Assembly: GCF_029227915.1 (NCBI RefSeq)
Contig: NC_079887.1
Coordinates: 1,984,001 to 2,048,000 of the forward strand
Source of the DNA: Hydractinia symbiolongicarpus
Taxonomy: Eukaryota > Cnidaria > Hydrozoa > Anthoathecata > Hydractiniidae
DNA length: 64,000 bases
Reading direction: 5' to 3'
Positions 1 to 12,850 of this stretch are shown here, one piece after another. Under the pieces are notes generated by a model. The model worked only from the letters and a program-made list of their open reading frames with translations. It had not been told where the DNA came from and searched no databases. How positions within the stretch are numbered: position 1 is the first letter of the stretch; every line of letters starts with the position of its first letter. The translations under genes and the position numbers were made by a program.

Positions 1-29
1 TCGCAATTTCCCGTAAATCCTGGGCTTGG

Positions 30-43
30 CCCGTATAGTCGAA
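30..43 (-). other. representative CENP-B-box-like motif, one base short
   Basis: Read on the minus strand this is TTCG-ACT-A-TA-CGGG. The canonical CENP-B box core is TTCG-NNNN-A-NN-CGGG, so all fixed bases are present but the first spacer has three bases instead of four. It occurs in monomers of the gtcgaatg class across the window. Monomers of the gtcaaaag class lose the TTCG half through a CG to CA change. Real binding is not implied; spacing normally matters for this motif. Confidence 0.4.
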
Positions 44-180
44 TGTATACAAAGAAAGTACCCTGTGAGTAAACTCATTTCCAAAACGATTTTTTAAATT
101 ATCTTTTCACCACTAAAACGCATGAGACTTGTAGTTTTTAAAAATGTTTTCATTTTTGATGAGACGCTGATTAAAAGAAG

Positions 181-3100
181 TTTAATCGCTGGCAAACGAA
201 AACCCTACATTTCCCGAAAACCCCGGGCTTGGCCCGTATAGTCAAAAGTATACAAAGAAAGTACCCGGGGTGTAAACTCATTTCCCGAACGATTTTTTAA
301 ATTATTATTTCACCACTAAAGCCCAAGAGACTTGTAGTTTTTAAAAATGTTTTCATTTTTGATGAGACGCTGAATAAAAGAAGTTTAATCGCCGGCAAAC
401 GAAAACCCGCCATTTCCCGTAAATCCCGGGCTTGGCCCCTATAGTCAAAAGTATACAAAGAAAGTACCCAGGCAGTAAACTCATTTCCCGAACGATTTTT
501 TATATTATTTTTTCACCACTAAATCGCATGAGACTTGTAGTTTTCAAAAATGTTTTCATTTTTGATGGGACGCTGAATAAAAGAAGTTTAATCGCCGGCA
601 AGCGAAAACCCGCGATTTCCCGTAATTCCCGGACTCGGCCCGTATAGTCAAAAGTATACAAAGAAAGTACCCAGGAAGTAAACTCATTTTCCGAACGATT
701 TTTTAAATTATTTTTTCACCACTAAAACGCATGAGACTTGTAGTTTTCAAAAATGTTTTCATTTTTGATGAGACGCTTAATGAAAGAGGTTTAATCGCCG
801 GCAAACGAAAACCAGCGATTTCCCCTAAATCTCGGGCTTGGCCCGTGTAGTCGAATGTATACAAAGAAAGTACCCAGGGAGTAAACTCATTTCCCGAACG
901 ATTTTTTAAATTATTTTTTCGCCACTAAAACGCATGAGACTTGTAGTTTTCAAAAATGTTTTCATTTTTGATGAGACGCTTAATAAAAGTGGTTTAATCG
1001 CCGGCAAACGAAAACCCGTGATTTCCAGTAAATGCCGGGCTTGACCCGTATAGTCGAATGTATACAAAGAAGGCACCCTGTGAGTAAACTCATTTCCAAA
1101 ACGATTTTTTAAATTATCTTTTCACCAATAAAACGCATGAGACTTGTAGTTTTTAAAAATGTTTTCATTTTTGATGAGTCACTGAATAAAAGAAGTTTAA
1201 TCGCCGGCAAACGAAAACCCGCCATTTCCCGTAAATCCCGGACTCAGCCGTATAGTCAAAAGTATACAAAGAAAGTACCCCGGGAGTAAACTCATTTCCC
1301 GAACGATTTTTTAAATTATCTTTTTACCACTAAAACGCATGAGACTTGTAGTTTTCAAAAATGTTTTCATTTTTGATAAGAGGCTGAATAAAGGAAGTTT
1401 AATCGCCGGCAAACGACCGCCATTTCCCGTAAACCCCGGATTCGGCCCGTATAATCAAAAGTATACAAAGAAAGTACCAATGGAGTAAACTCATTTCCCG
1501 AACGATTTTTTAAATTTTTTTTCACCACTAAAACGCATGAGACTTGTAGTTTTCAGAAATGTTTTCATTTTTGATGAGACACTGAATAAAAGAAGTTTAA
1601 TCGCCGGCAAACGAAAACCCGCCATTTCCCGTAAATCCCGGGCTTGGCCCGTATAGTCGAATGTATACAAAGAAAGTACCCTGTGAGTAAACTCATTTCC
1701 AGAACGATTTTTTAAATAATTTTTTCACCACTAAAACGCATGAGACTTGAAGTCTTCAAACTTATTTTCATTTTTGATCAAACGCTGAATAAAAGAAGTT
1801 TAATCGCCGGCAAACGAAAACCCACCATTTCCCGTAAAACCCGGACTCGGCCGGTATAATCAAAAGTATACAAAGAAAGTACCCAGGGAGTAAACTTATT
1901 TCCCGAACGATTATTTAAATTATTTTTTCACCACTAAAACGGATGAGACTTGTAGTCTTCAAACTTATTTTCATTTTTGATGAGACGCTGAATAAAAGAA
2001 GTTTAAACGCCGGCAAACGAAAACCTGCGATTTCCCGTAAATCCCAGACTCGGCCTGTAAAGTCAAAAGTATACAAAGAAAGTACCCAGGGTGTAAATTC
2101 ATTTCCCGAACGATTTTTTAAATTATCTTTTCACCACTAAAACGCATGAGACTTGTAGTTTTCAAAAATGTTTTCATTTTTGATGAGACGCTGAATAAAA
2201 GAAGTTTAATCGCCGGCAAACGAAAACCTGCGACTTCCCGTAAATCCCGGACTCGGCCCGTATAGTCAAAAGTATACAAATAAAGTACCCAGGGAGTAAA
2301 CTCATTTCCCGAGCGATTTTTTAAATTATTTTTCCACCACTAAAACGCATGAGACTTGTAGTTTTCAGAAATGTTTTCATTTTTGATGAGACGCTTAATA
2401 AAAGTGGTTTAATAGCCGGCAAACGAAAACCCGTGATTTCCCGTAAATCCCGGGCTTGGCCCGTATAGTCGAATGTATACAAAGAAAGTACCCTGTCAGT
2501 AAACTCATTTCCAAAACGATTTTTTAAATTATCTTTTCACCACCAAAACGCATGAGACTTGTAGTTTTTAAAAATGTTTTCATTTTTGATGAGACACTGA
2601 ATAAAAGAAGTTTAATCGCCGGCAAACGAAAACCCGCCATTTCCCGTAAATCCCGGACTCAGCCCGTATAGTCAAAAGTGTACAAAGAAAGTGCCCCGGG
2701 AGTAAACTCATTTCCCGAACGATTTTTTAAATTATCTTTTCACCACTAAAACGCATGAGACTTGTAGTTTTCAAAAATGTTTTCATTTTTGATAAGAGGC
2801 TGAATAAAAGAAGTTTAATCGCCGGCAAACGACCGCCATTTCCCGTAAACCCCGGACTCGGCCCGTATAACCAAAAGTATACAAAGAAAGTACCAATGGA
2901 GTAAACTCATTTCCCGAACGATTTTTTAAATTTTTTTTCACCACTAAAACGCATGAGACTTGTAGTTTTCAGATATGTTTTCATTTTTGATGAGACACTG
3001 AATAAAAGAAGTTTAATCGCCGGCAAACGAAAACCCGCCATTTCCCGTAAATCCCGGGCTTGGCCCGTATAGTCGAATGTATACAAAGAAAGTACCCTGT

Positions 3101-4026
3101 GAGTAAACTCATTTCCAGAACGATTTTTTAAATAATTTTTTCACCACTAAAACGCATGAGACTTGAAGTCTTCAAACTTATTTTCATTTTTGATCAAACG
3201 CTGAATAAAAGAAGTTTAATCGCCGGCAAACGAAAACCCACCATTTCCCGTAAAACCCGGACTCGGCCGGTATAATCAAAAGTATACAAAGAAAGTACCC
3301 AGGGAGTAAACTTATTTCCCGAACGATTATTTAAATTATTTTTTCACCACTAAAACGGATGAGACTTGTAGTCTTCAAACTTATTTTCATTTTTGATGAG
3401 ACGCTGAATAAAAGAAGTTTAATCGCCGGCAAACGAAAACCTGCGACTTCCCGTAAATCCCGGACTCGGCCCGTATAGTCAAAAGTATACAAATAAAGTA
3501 CCCAGGGAGTAAACTCATTTCCCGAACGATTTTTTAAATTATTTTTCCACCACTAAAACGCATGAGACTTGTAGTTTTCAGAAATGTTTTCATTTTTGAT
3601 GAGACGCTTAATAAAAGTGGTTTAATAGCCGGCAAACGAAAACCCGTGATTTCCCGTAAATCCCGGGCTTGGCCCGTATAGTCGAATGTATACAAAGAAA
3701 GTACCCTGTGAGTAAACTCATTTCCAAAACGATTTTTTAAATTATCTTTTCACCACCAAAACGCATGAGACTTGTAGTTTTTAAAAATGTTTTCATTTTT
3801 GATGAGACACTGAATAAAAGAAGTTTAATCGCCGGCAAACGAAAACCCGCCATTTTCCGTAAATCCCGGACTCAGCCCGTATAGTCAAAAGTGTACAAAG
3901 AAAGTACCCCGGGAGTAAACTCATTTCCCGAACGATTTTTTAAATTATCTTTTCACCACTAAAACGCATGAGACTTGTAGTTTTCAAAAATGTTTTCATT
4001 TTTGATACGAGGCTGAATAAAAGAAG
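181..4026. repeat. HOR superunit 1 (3,846 bp, about 19 monomers)
   Basis: Positions 181 to about 2,900 recur at offset 3,846-3,847 (432 to 4,278; 1,943 to 5,790; 2,823 to 6,670), including rare variants such as atcgctggc and gccctatagtc. The last third differs from superunit 2. It consists instead of an internal seven-monomer duplication at offset 1,416 (1,407 to 2,823; 1,751 to 3,167) which near 3,400 switches to matching 2,190-2,800 at offset about 1,213. Confidence 0.85.
545..564. other. representative satellite hairpin (inverted repeat)
   Basis: CAAAAATG, a TTTT loop, then CATTTTTG: a perfect 8-bp inverted repeat, extended to 9 bp by the flanking t at 544 and a at 565. The same arrangement occurs in most monomers of the window. 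Common variants weaken it: taaaaatg in the left arm loses the closing pair, cagaaatg adds a mismatch, and the cttcaaacttg class disrupts the stem. I saw no clear compensatory changes, so function is not shown. Confidence 0.85.
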
Positions 4027-7000
4027 TTTAATCGCTGGCAAACGAAAACCCGCCATTTCCCGAAAACCCCGGGCTTGGCCCGTATAGTCAAAAGTATACA
4101 AAGAAAGTACCCGGGGTGTAAACTCATTTCCCGAACGATTTTTTAAATTATTATTTCACCACTAAAGCCCAAGAGACTTGTAGTTTTTAAAAATGTTTTC
4201 ATTTTTGATGAGACGCTGAATAAAAGAAGTTTAATCGCCGGCAAACGAAAACCCGCCATTTCCCGTAAATCCCGGGCTTGGCCCCTATAGTCAAAAGTAT
4301 ACAAAGAAAGTACCCAGGCAGTAAACTCATTTCCCGAACGATTTTTTATATTATTTTTTCACCACTAAATCGCATGAGACTTGTAGTTTTCAAAAATGTT
4401 TTCATTTTTGATGGGACGCTGAATAAAAGAAGTTTAATCGCCGGCAAGCGAAAACCCGCGATTTCCCGTAATTCCCGGACTCGGCCCGTATAGTCAAAAG
4501 TATACAAAGAAAGTACCCAGGAAGTAAACTCATTTTCCGAACGATTTTTTAAATTATTTTTTCACCACTAAAACGCATGAGACTTGTAGTTTTCAAAAAT
4601 GTTTTCATTTTTGATGAGACGCTTAATGAAAGAGGTTTAATCGCCGGCAAACGAAAACCAGCGATTTCCCCTAAATCTCGGGCTTGGCCCGTGTAGTCGA
4701 ATGTATACAAAGAAAGTACCCAGGGAGTAAACTCATTTCCCGAACGATTTTTTAAATTATTTTTTCGCCACTAAAACGCATGAGACTTGTAGTTTTCAAA
4801 AATGTTTTCATTTTTGATGAGACGCTTAATAAAAGTGGTTTAATCGCCGGCAAACGAAAACCCGTGATTTCCAGTAAATGCCGGGCTTGACCCGTATAGT
4901 CGAATGTATACAAAGAAGGCACCCTGTGAGTAAACTCATTTCCAAAACGATTTTTTAAATTATCTTTTCACCAATAAAACGCATGAGACTTGTAGTTTTT
5001 AAAAATGTTTTCATTTTTGATGAGTCACTGAATAAAAGAAGTTTAATCGCCGGCAAACGAAAACCCGCCATTTCCCGTAAATCCCGGACTCAGCCGTATA
5101 GTCAAAAGTATACAAAGAAAGTACCCCGGGAGTAAACTCATTTCCCGAACGATTTTTTAAATTATCTTTTCACCACTAAAACGCATGAGACTTGTAGTTT
5201 TCAAAAATGTTTTTCATTTTTGATAAGAGGCTGAATAAAGGAAGTTTACTCGCCGGCAAACGACTGCCATTTCCCGTAAACCCCGGATTCGGCCCGTATA
5301 ATCAAAAGTATACAAAGAAAGTACCAATGGAGTAAACTCATTTCCCGAACGATTTTTTAAATTTTTTTTCACCACTAAAACGCATGAGACTTGTAGTTTT
5401 CAGAAATGTTTTCATTTTTGATGAGACACTGAATAAAAGAAGTTTAATCGCCGGCAAACGAAAACCCGCCATTTCCCGTAAATCCCGGGCTTGGCCCGTA
5501 TAGTCGAATGTATACAAAGAAAGTACCCTGTGAGTAAACTCATTTCCAGAACGATTTTTTAAATAATTTTTTCACCACTAAAACGCATGAGACTTGAAGT
5601 CTTCAAACTTATTTTCATTTTTGATCCGACGCTGAATAAAAGAAGTTTAATCGCCGGCAAACGAAAACCCACCATTTCCCGTAAAACCCGGACTCGGCCG
5701 GTATAATCAAAAGTATACAAAGAAAGTACCCAGGGAGTAAACTTTTTTCCCGAACGATTATTTAAATTATTTTTTCACCACTAAAACGGATGAGACTTGT
5801 AGTCTTCAAACTTGTTTTCATTTTTGATGAGACGCTGAATAAAAGAAGTTTAAACGCCGGCAAACGAAAACCTGCGATTTCCCGTAAATCCCAGACTCGG
5901 CCTGTAAAGTCAAAAGTATACAAAGAAAGTACCCAGGGTGTAAATTCATTTCCCGAACGATTTTTTAAATTATCTTTTCACCACTAAAACGCATGAGACT
6001 TGTAGTTTTCAAAAATGTTTTCATTTTTGATGAGACGCTGAATAAAAGAAGTTTAATCGCCGGCAAACGAAAACCTGCGACTTCCCGTAAATCCCGGACT
6101 CGGCCCGTATAGTCAAAAGTATACAAATAAAGTACCCAGGGAGTAAACTCATTTCCCGAACGATTTTTTAAATTATTTTTCCACCACTAAAACGCATGAG
6201 ACTTGTAGTTTTCAGAAATGTTTTCATTTTTGATGAGACGCTTAATAAAAGTGGTTTAATAGCCGGCAAACGAAAACCCGTGATTTCCCGTAAATCCCGG
6301 GCTTGGCCCGTATAGTCGAATGTATACAAAGAAAGTACCCTGTGAGTAAACTCATTTCCAAAACGATTTTTTAAAATAACTTTTCACCAGCAAAACGCAT
6401 GAGACTTGTAGTTTTTAAAAATGTTTTCATTTTTGATGAGACACTGAATAAAAGAAGTTTAATCGCCGGCAAACGAAAAACCGCCATTTCCCGTAAATCC
6501 CGGACTCAGCCCGTATAGTCAAAAGTGTACAAAGAAAGTACCCCGGGAGTAAACTCATTTCCCGAACGATTTTTTAAATTATCTTTTCACCACTAAAACG
6601 CATGAGACTTGTAGTTTTCAAAAATGTTTTCATTTTTGATAAGAGGCTGAATAAAAGAAGTTTAATCGCCGGCAAACGACCGCCATTTCCCGTAAACCCC
6701 GCACTCGGCCCGTATAACCAAAAGTATACAAAGAAAGTACCCAGGGAGTAAACTCATTTCCCGAACGATTTTTTAAATTTTTTTTTCACCACTAAAACGC
6801 ATGAGACTTGTAGTTTTCAGAAATGTTTTCATTTTTGATGAGACACTGAATAAAAGAAGTTTAATTGCCGGCAAATAAAACCCGCCATTTCCCGTAAATC
6901 CCGGGCTTGGCCCGTGTAGTCGAATGTATACAAAGAAAGTACCCAGGGAGTAAACTCAATTCCCGAGCGATTTTTGAAATTTTTTTTCACCACTAAAACG

Positions 7001-7664
7001 CACGAGACTTGTAGTTTTTAAAAATGTTTTCATTTTTGATGAGACGCTTAATGAAAGAGGTTTAATCGCCGGCAAACGAAAACCTGTGATTTCCCGTAAA
7101 TCCCGGGCTTGGCCCGTATAGTCAAAAGTGTACAAAGAAAGTACCCCGGGAGTAAACTCATTTCCCGAACGATTTTTTAAATTATCTTTTCACCACTAAA
7201 ACGCATGAGACTTGTAGTTTTCAAAAATGTTTTCATTTTTGATAAGAGGCTGAATAAAAGAAGTTTAATCGCCGGCAAACGACCGCCATTTCCCGTAAAC
7301 CCCGGACTCGGCCCGTATAACCAAAAGTATACAAAGAAAGTACCCAGGGAGTAAACTCATTTCCCGAACGATTTTTTAAATTTTTTTTTCACCACTAAAA
7401 CGCATGAGACTTGTAGTTTTCAGAAATGTTTTCATTTTTGATGAGACACTGAATAAAAGAAGTTTAATTGCCGGCAAATAAAACCCGCCATTTCCCGTAA
7501 ATCCCGGGCTTGGCCCGTGTAGTCGAATGTATACAAAGAAAGTACCCCGGGAGTAAACTCATTTCCCGAACGATTTTTTAAATTATCTTTTCACCACTAA
7601 AACGCATGAGACTTGTAGTTTTCAAAAATGTTTTCATTTTTGATACGAGGCTGAATAAAAGAAG
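4027..7664. repeat. HOR superunit 2 (3,638 bp, about 18 monomers)
   Basis: Begins at the same atcgctggc variant as superunits 1 and 3. It shares its first 2.7 kb with superunit 1 and essentially its whole length with superunit 3 at offset 3,638 (4,278 to 7,916; 5,790 to 9,428; 7,106 to 10,744). It includes monomers with a 4-base deletion in the caaacgaccgcc word and a 1-base deletion in the caaataaaacc word, useful as markers. Confidence 0.87.
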
Positions 7665-10600
7665 TTTAATCGCTGGCAAACGAAAACCCGCCATTTCCCG
7701 AAAACCCCGGGCTTGGCCCGTATAGTCAAAAGTATACAAAGAAAGTACCCGGGGTGTAAACTCATTTCCCGAACGATTTTTTAAATTATTATTTCACCAC
7801 TAAAGCCCAAGAGACTTGTAGTTTTTAAAAATGTTTTCATTTTTGATGAGACGCTGAATAAAAGAAGTTTAATCGCCGGCAAACGAAAACCCGCCATTTC
7901 CCGTAAATCCCGGGCTTGGCCCCTATAGTCAAAAGTATACAAAGAAAGTACCCAGGCAGTAAACTCATTTCCCGAACGATTTTTTATATTATTTTTTCAC
8001 CACTAAATCGCATGAGACTTGTAGTTTTCAAAAATGTTTTCATTTTTGATGGGACGCTGAATAAAAGAAGTTTAATCGCCGGCAAGCGAAAACCCGCGAT
8101 TTCCCGTAATTCCCGGACTCGGCCCGTATAGTCAAAAGTATACAAAGAAAGTACCCAGGAAGTAAACTCATTTTCCGAACGATTTTTTAAATTATTTTTT
8201 CACCACTAAAACGCATGAGACTTGTAGTTTTCAAAAATGTTTTCATTTTTGATGAGACGCTTAATGAAAGAGGTTTAATCGCCGGCAAACGAAAACCAGC
8301 GATTTCCCCTAAATCTCGGGCTTGGCCCGTGTAGTCGAATGTATACAAAGAAAGTACCCAGGGAGTAAACTCATTTCCCGAACGATTTTTTAAATTATTT
8401 TTTCGCCACTAAAACGCATGAGACTTGTAGTTTTCAAAAATGTTTTCATTTTTGATGAGACGCTTAATAAAAGTGGTTTAATCGCCGGCAAACGAAAACC
8501 CGTGATTTCCAGTAAATGCCGGGCTTGACCCGTATAGTCGAATGTATACAAAGAAGGCACCCTGTGAGTAAACTCATTTCCAAAACGATTTTTTAAATTA
8601 TCTTTTCACCAATAAAACGCATGAGACTTGTAGTTTTTAAAAATGTTTTCATTTTTGATGAGTCACTGAATAAAAGAAGTTTAATCGCCGGCAAACGAAA
8701 ACCCGCCATTTCCCGTAAATCCCGGACTCAGCCGTATAGTCAAAAGTATACAAAGAAAGTACCCCGGGAGTAAACTCATTTCCCGAACGATTTTTTAAAT
8801 TATCTTTTCACCACTAAAACGCATGAGACTTGTAGTTTTCAAAAATGTTTTTCATTTTTGATAAGAGGCTGAATAAAGGAAGTTTACTCGCCGGCAAACG
8901 ACTGCCATTTCCCGTAAACCCCGGATTCGGCCCGTATAATCAAAAGTATACAAAGAAAGTACCAATGGAGTAAACTCATTTCCCGAACGATTTTTTAAAT
9001 TTTTTTTCACCACTAAAACGCATGAGACTTGTAGTTTTCAGAAATGTTTTCATTTTTGATGAGACACTGAATAAAAGAAGTTTAATCGCCGGCAAACGAA
9101 AACCCGCCATTTCCCGTAAATCCCGGGCTTGGCCCGTATAGTCGAATGTATACAAAGAAAGTACCCTGTGAGTAAACTCATTTCCAGAACGATTTTTTAA
9201 ATAATTTTTTCACCACTAAAACGCATGAGACTTGAAGTCTTCAAACTTATTTTCATTTTTGATCCGACGCTGAATAAAAGAAGTTTAATCGCCGGCAAAC
9301 GAAAACCCACCATTTCCCGTAAAACCCGGACTCGGCCGGTATAATCAAAAGTATACAAAGAAAGTACCCAGGGAGTAAACTTTTTTCCCGAACGATTATT
9401 TAAATTATTTTTTCACCACTAAAACGGATGAGACTTGTAGTCTTCAAACTTGTTTTCATTTTTGATGAGACGCTGAATAAAAGAAGTTTAAACGCCGGCA
9501 AACGAAAACCTGCGATTTCCCGTAAATCCCAGACTCGGCCTGTAAAGTCAAAAGTATACAAAGAAAGTACCCAGGGTGTAAATTCATTTCCCGAACGATT
9601 TTTTAAATTATCTTTTCACCACTAAAACGCATGAGACTTGTAGTTTTCAAAAATGTTTTCATTTTTGATGAGACGCTGAATAAAAGAAGTTTAATCGCCG
9701 GCAAACGAAAACCTGCGACTTCCCGTAAATCCCGGACTCGGCCCGTATAGTCAAAAGTATACAAATAAAGTACCCAGGGAGTAAACTCATTTCCCGAACG
9801 ATTTTTTAAATTATTTTTCCACCACTAAAACGCATGAGACTTGTAGTTTTCAGAAATGTTTTCATTTTTGATGAGACGCTTAATAAAAGTGGTTTAATAG
9901 CCGGCAAACGAAAACCCGTGATTTCCCGTAAATCCCGGGCTTGGCCCGTATAGTCGAATGTATACAAAGAAAGTACCCTGTGAGTAAACTCATTTCCAAA
10001 ACGATTTTTTAAAATAACTTTTCACCAGCAAAACGCATGAGACTTGTAGTTTTTAAAAATGTTTTCATTTTTGATGAGACACTGAATAAAAGAAGTTTAA
10101 TCGCCGGCAAACGAAAAACCGCCATTTCCCGTAAATCCCGGACTCAGCCCGTATAGTCAAAAGTGTACAAAGAAAGTACCCCGGGAGTAAACTCATTTCC
10201 CGAACGATTTTTTAAATTATCTTTTCACCACTAAAACGCATGAGACTTGTAGTTTTCAAAAATGTTTTCATTTTTGATAAGAGGCTGAATAAAAGAAGTT
10301 TAATCGCCGGCAAACGACCGCCATTTCCCGTAAACCCCGCACTCGGCCCGTATAACCAAAAGTATACAAAGAAAGTACCCAGGGAGTAAACTCATTTCCC
10401 GAACGATTTTTTAAATTTTTTTTTCACCACTAAAACGCATGAGACTTGTAGTTTTCAGAAATGTTTTCATTTTTGATGAGACACTGAATAAAAGAAGTTT
10501 AATTGCCGGCAAATAAAACCCGCCATTTCCCGTAAATCCCGGGCTTGGCCCGTGTAGTCGAATGTATACAAAGAAAGTACCCAGGGAGTAAACTCAATTC

Positions 10601-11185
10601 CCGAGCGATTTTTGAAATTTTTTTTCACCACTAAAACGCACGAGACTTGTAGTTTTTAAAAATGTTTTCATTTTTGATGAGACGCTTAATGAAAGAGGTT
10701 TAATCGCCGGCAAACGAAAACCTGTGATTTCCCGTAAATCCCGGGCTTGGCCCGTATAGTCAAAAGTGTACAAAGAAAGTACCCCGGGAGTAAACTCATT
10801 TCCCGAACGATTTTTTAAATTATCTTTTCACCACTAAAACGCATGAGACTTGTAGTTTTCAAAAATGTTTTCATTTTTGATAAGAGGCTGAATAAAAGAA
10901 GTTTAATCGCCGGCAAACGACCGCCATTTCCCGTAAACCCCGGACTCGGCCCGTATAACCAAAAGTATACAAAGAAAGTACCCAGGGAGTAAACTCATTT
11001 CCCGAACGATTTTTTAAATTTTTTTTTCACCACTAAAACGCATGAGACTTGTAGTTTTCAGAAATGTTTTCATTTTTGATGAGACACTGAATAAAAGAAG
11101 TTTAATTGCCGGCAAATAAAACCCGCCATTTCCCGTAAATCCCGGGCTTGGCCCGTGTAGTCGAATGTATACAAAGAAAGTACCC
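7665..11185. repeat. HOR superunit 3 (about 3.52 kb, 3' end replaced)
   Basis: Near-identical to superunit 2 at offset 3,638 up to about 11,185. There superunit 2 reads ccccgggagtaaactc while this copy reads cccagggagtaaactcaa and goes on into another HOR. This marks a probable unequal-exchange breakpoint. Confidence 0.82.
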
Positions 11186-11443
11186 AGGGAGTAAACTCAA
11201 TTCCCGAGCGATTTTTGAAATTTTTTTTCACCACTAAAACGCACGAGACTTGTAGTTTTTAAAAATGTTTTCATTTTTGATGAGACGCTTAATGAAAGAG
11301 GTTTAATCGCCGGCAAACGAAAACCTGTGATTTCCCGTAAATCCCGGGCTTGGCCCGTATAGTCGAATATATACAAAGAAAGTACCCTGTGAGTAAACTC
11401 ATTTCCAGAACGATTTTTTAAATTATTTTTTCACCACTAAAAC
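10035..11443. repeat. seven-monomer HOR, 1,409 bp, copy 1
   Basis: Repeated at offset 1,409: actcagcccg at 10,142 and 11,551, and the rare gtcgaatata word at 11,362 and 12,771. It is 12 bp shorter than 7 x 203 because several monomers carry small deletions. It overlaps the end of superunit 3. Confidence 0.8.
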
Positions 11444-12850
11444 GCATGAGACTTGTAGTTTTTAAAAATGTTTTCATTTTTGATGAGACACTGAATAAAA
11501 GAAGTTTAATCGCCGGCAAACGAAAAACCGCCATTTCCCGTAAATCCCGGACTCAGCCCGTATAGTCAAAAGTGTACAAAGAAAGTACCCCGGGAGTAAA
11601 CTCATTTCCCGAACGATTTTTTAAATTATCTTTTCACCACTAAAACGCATGAGACTTGTAGTTTTCAAAAATGTTTTCATTTTTGATAAGAGGCTGAATA
11701 AAAGAAGTTTAATCGCCGGCAAACGACCGCCATTTCCCGTAAACCCCGCACTCGGCCCGTATAACCAAAAGTATACAAAGAAAGTACCCAGGGAGTAAAC
11801 TCATTTCCCGAACGATTTTTTAAATTTTTTTTTCACCACTAAAACGCATGAGACTTGTAGTTTTCAGAAATGTTTTCATTTTTGATGAGACACTGAATAA
11901 AAGAAGTTTAATTGCCGGCAAATAAAACCCGCCATTTCCCGTAAATCCCGGGCTTGGCCCGTGTAGTCGAATGTATACAAAGAAAGTACCCAGGGAGTAA
12001 ACTCAATTCCCGAGCGATTTTTGAAATTTTTTTTCACCACTAAAACGCACGAGACTTGTAGTTTTTAAAAATGTTTTCATTTTTGATGAGACGCTTAATG
12101 AAAGAGGTTTAATCGCCGGCAAACGAAAACCTGTGATTTCCCGTAAATCCCGGGCTTGGCCCGTATAGTCAAAAGTGTACAAAGAAAGTACCCCGGGAGT
12201 AAACTCATTTCCCGAACGATTTTTTAAATTATCTTTTCACCACTAAAACGCATGAGACTTGTAGTTTTCAAAAATGTTTTCATTTTTGATAAGAGGCTGA
12301 ATAAAAGAAGTTTAATCGCCGGCAAACGACCGCCATTTCCCGTAAACCCCGGACTCGGCCCGTATAACCAAAAGTATACAAAGAAAGTACCCAGGGAGTA
12401 AACTCATTTCCCGAACGATTTTTTAAATTTTTTTTTCACCACTAAAACGCATGAGACTTGTAGTTTTCAGAAATGTTTTCATTTTTGATGAGACACTGAA
12501 TAAAAGAAGTTTAATTGCCGGCAAATAAAACCCGCCATTTCCCGTAAATCCCGGGCTTGGCCCGTGTAGTCGAATGTATACAAAGAAAGTACCCAGGGAG
12601 TAAACTCAATTCCCGAGCGATTTTTGAAATTTTTTTTCACCACTAAAACGCACGAGACTTGTAGTTTTTAAAAATGTTTTCATTTTTGATGAGACGCTTA
12701 ATGAAAGAGGTTTAATCGCCGGCAAACGAAAACCTGTGATTTCCCGTAAATCCCGGGCTTGGCCCGTATAGTCGAATATATACAAAGAAAGTACCCTGTG
12801 AGTAAACTCATTTCCAGAACGATTTTTTAAATTATTTTTTCACCACTAAA
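11444..12850. repeat. seven-monomer HOR, 1,409 bp, copy 2
   Basis: Second copy of the preceding unit, carrying the same gaaaaaccgcc, caaataaaacc, cgcacgagac and gtcgaatata variants in the same order. It ends near 12,850, where the cgcataagac monomer begins a different order. Confidence 0.8.
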
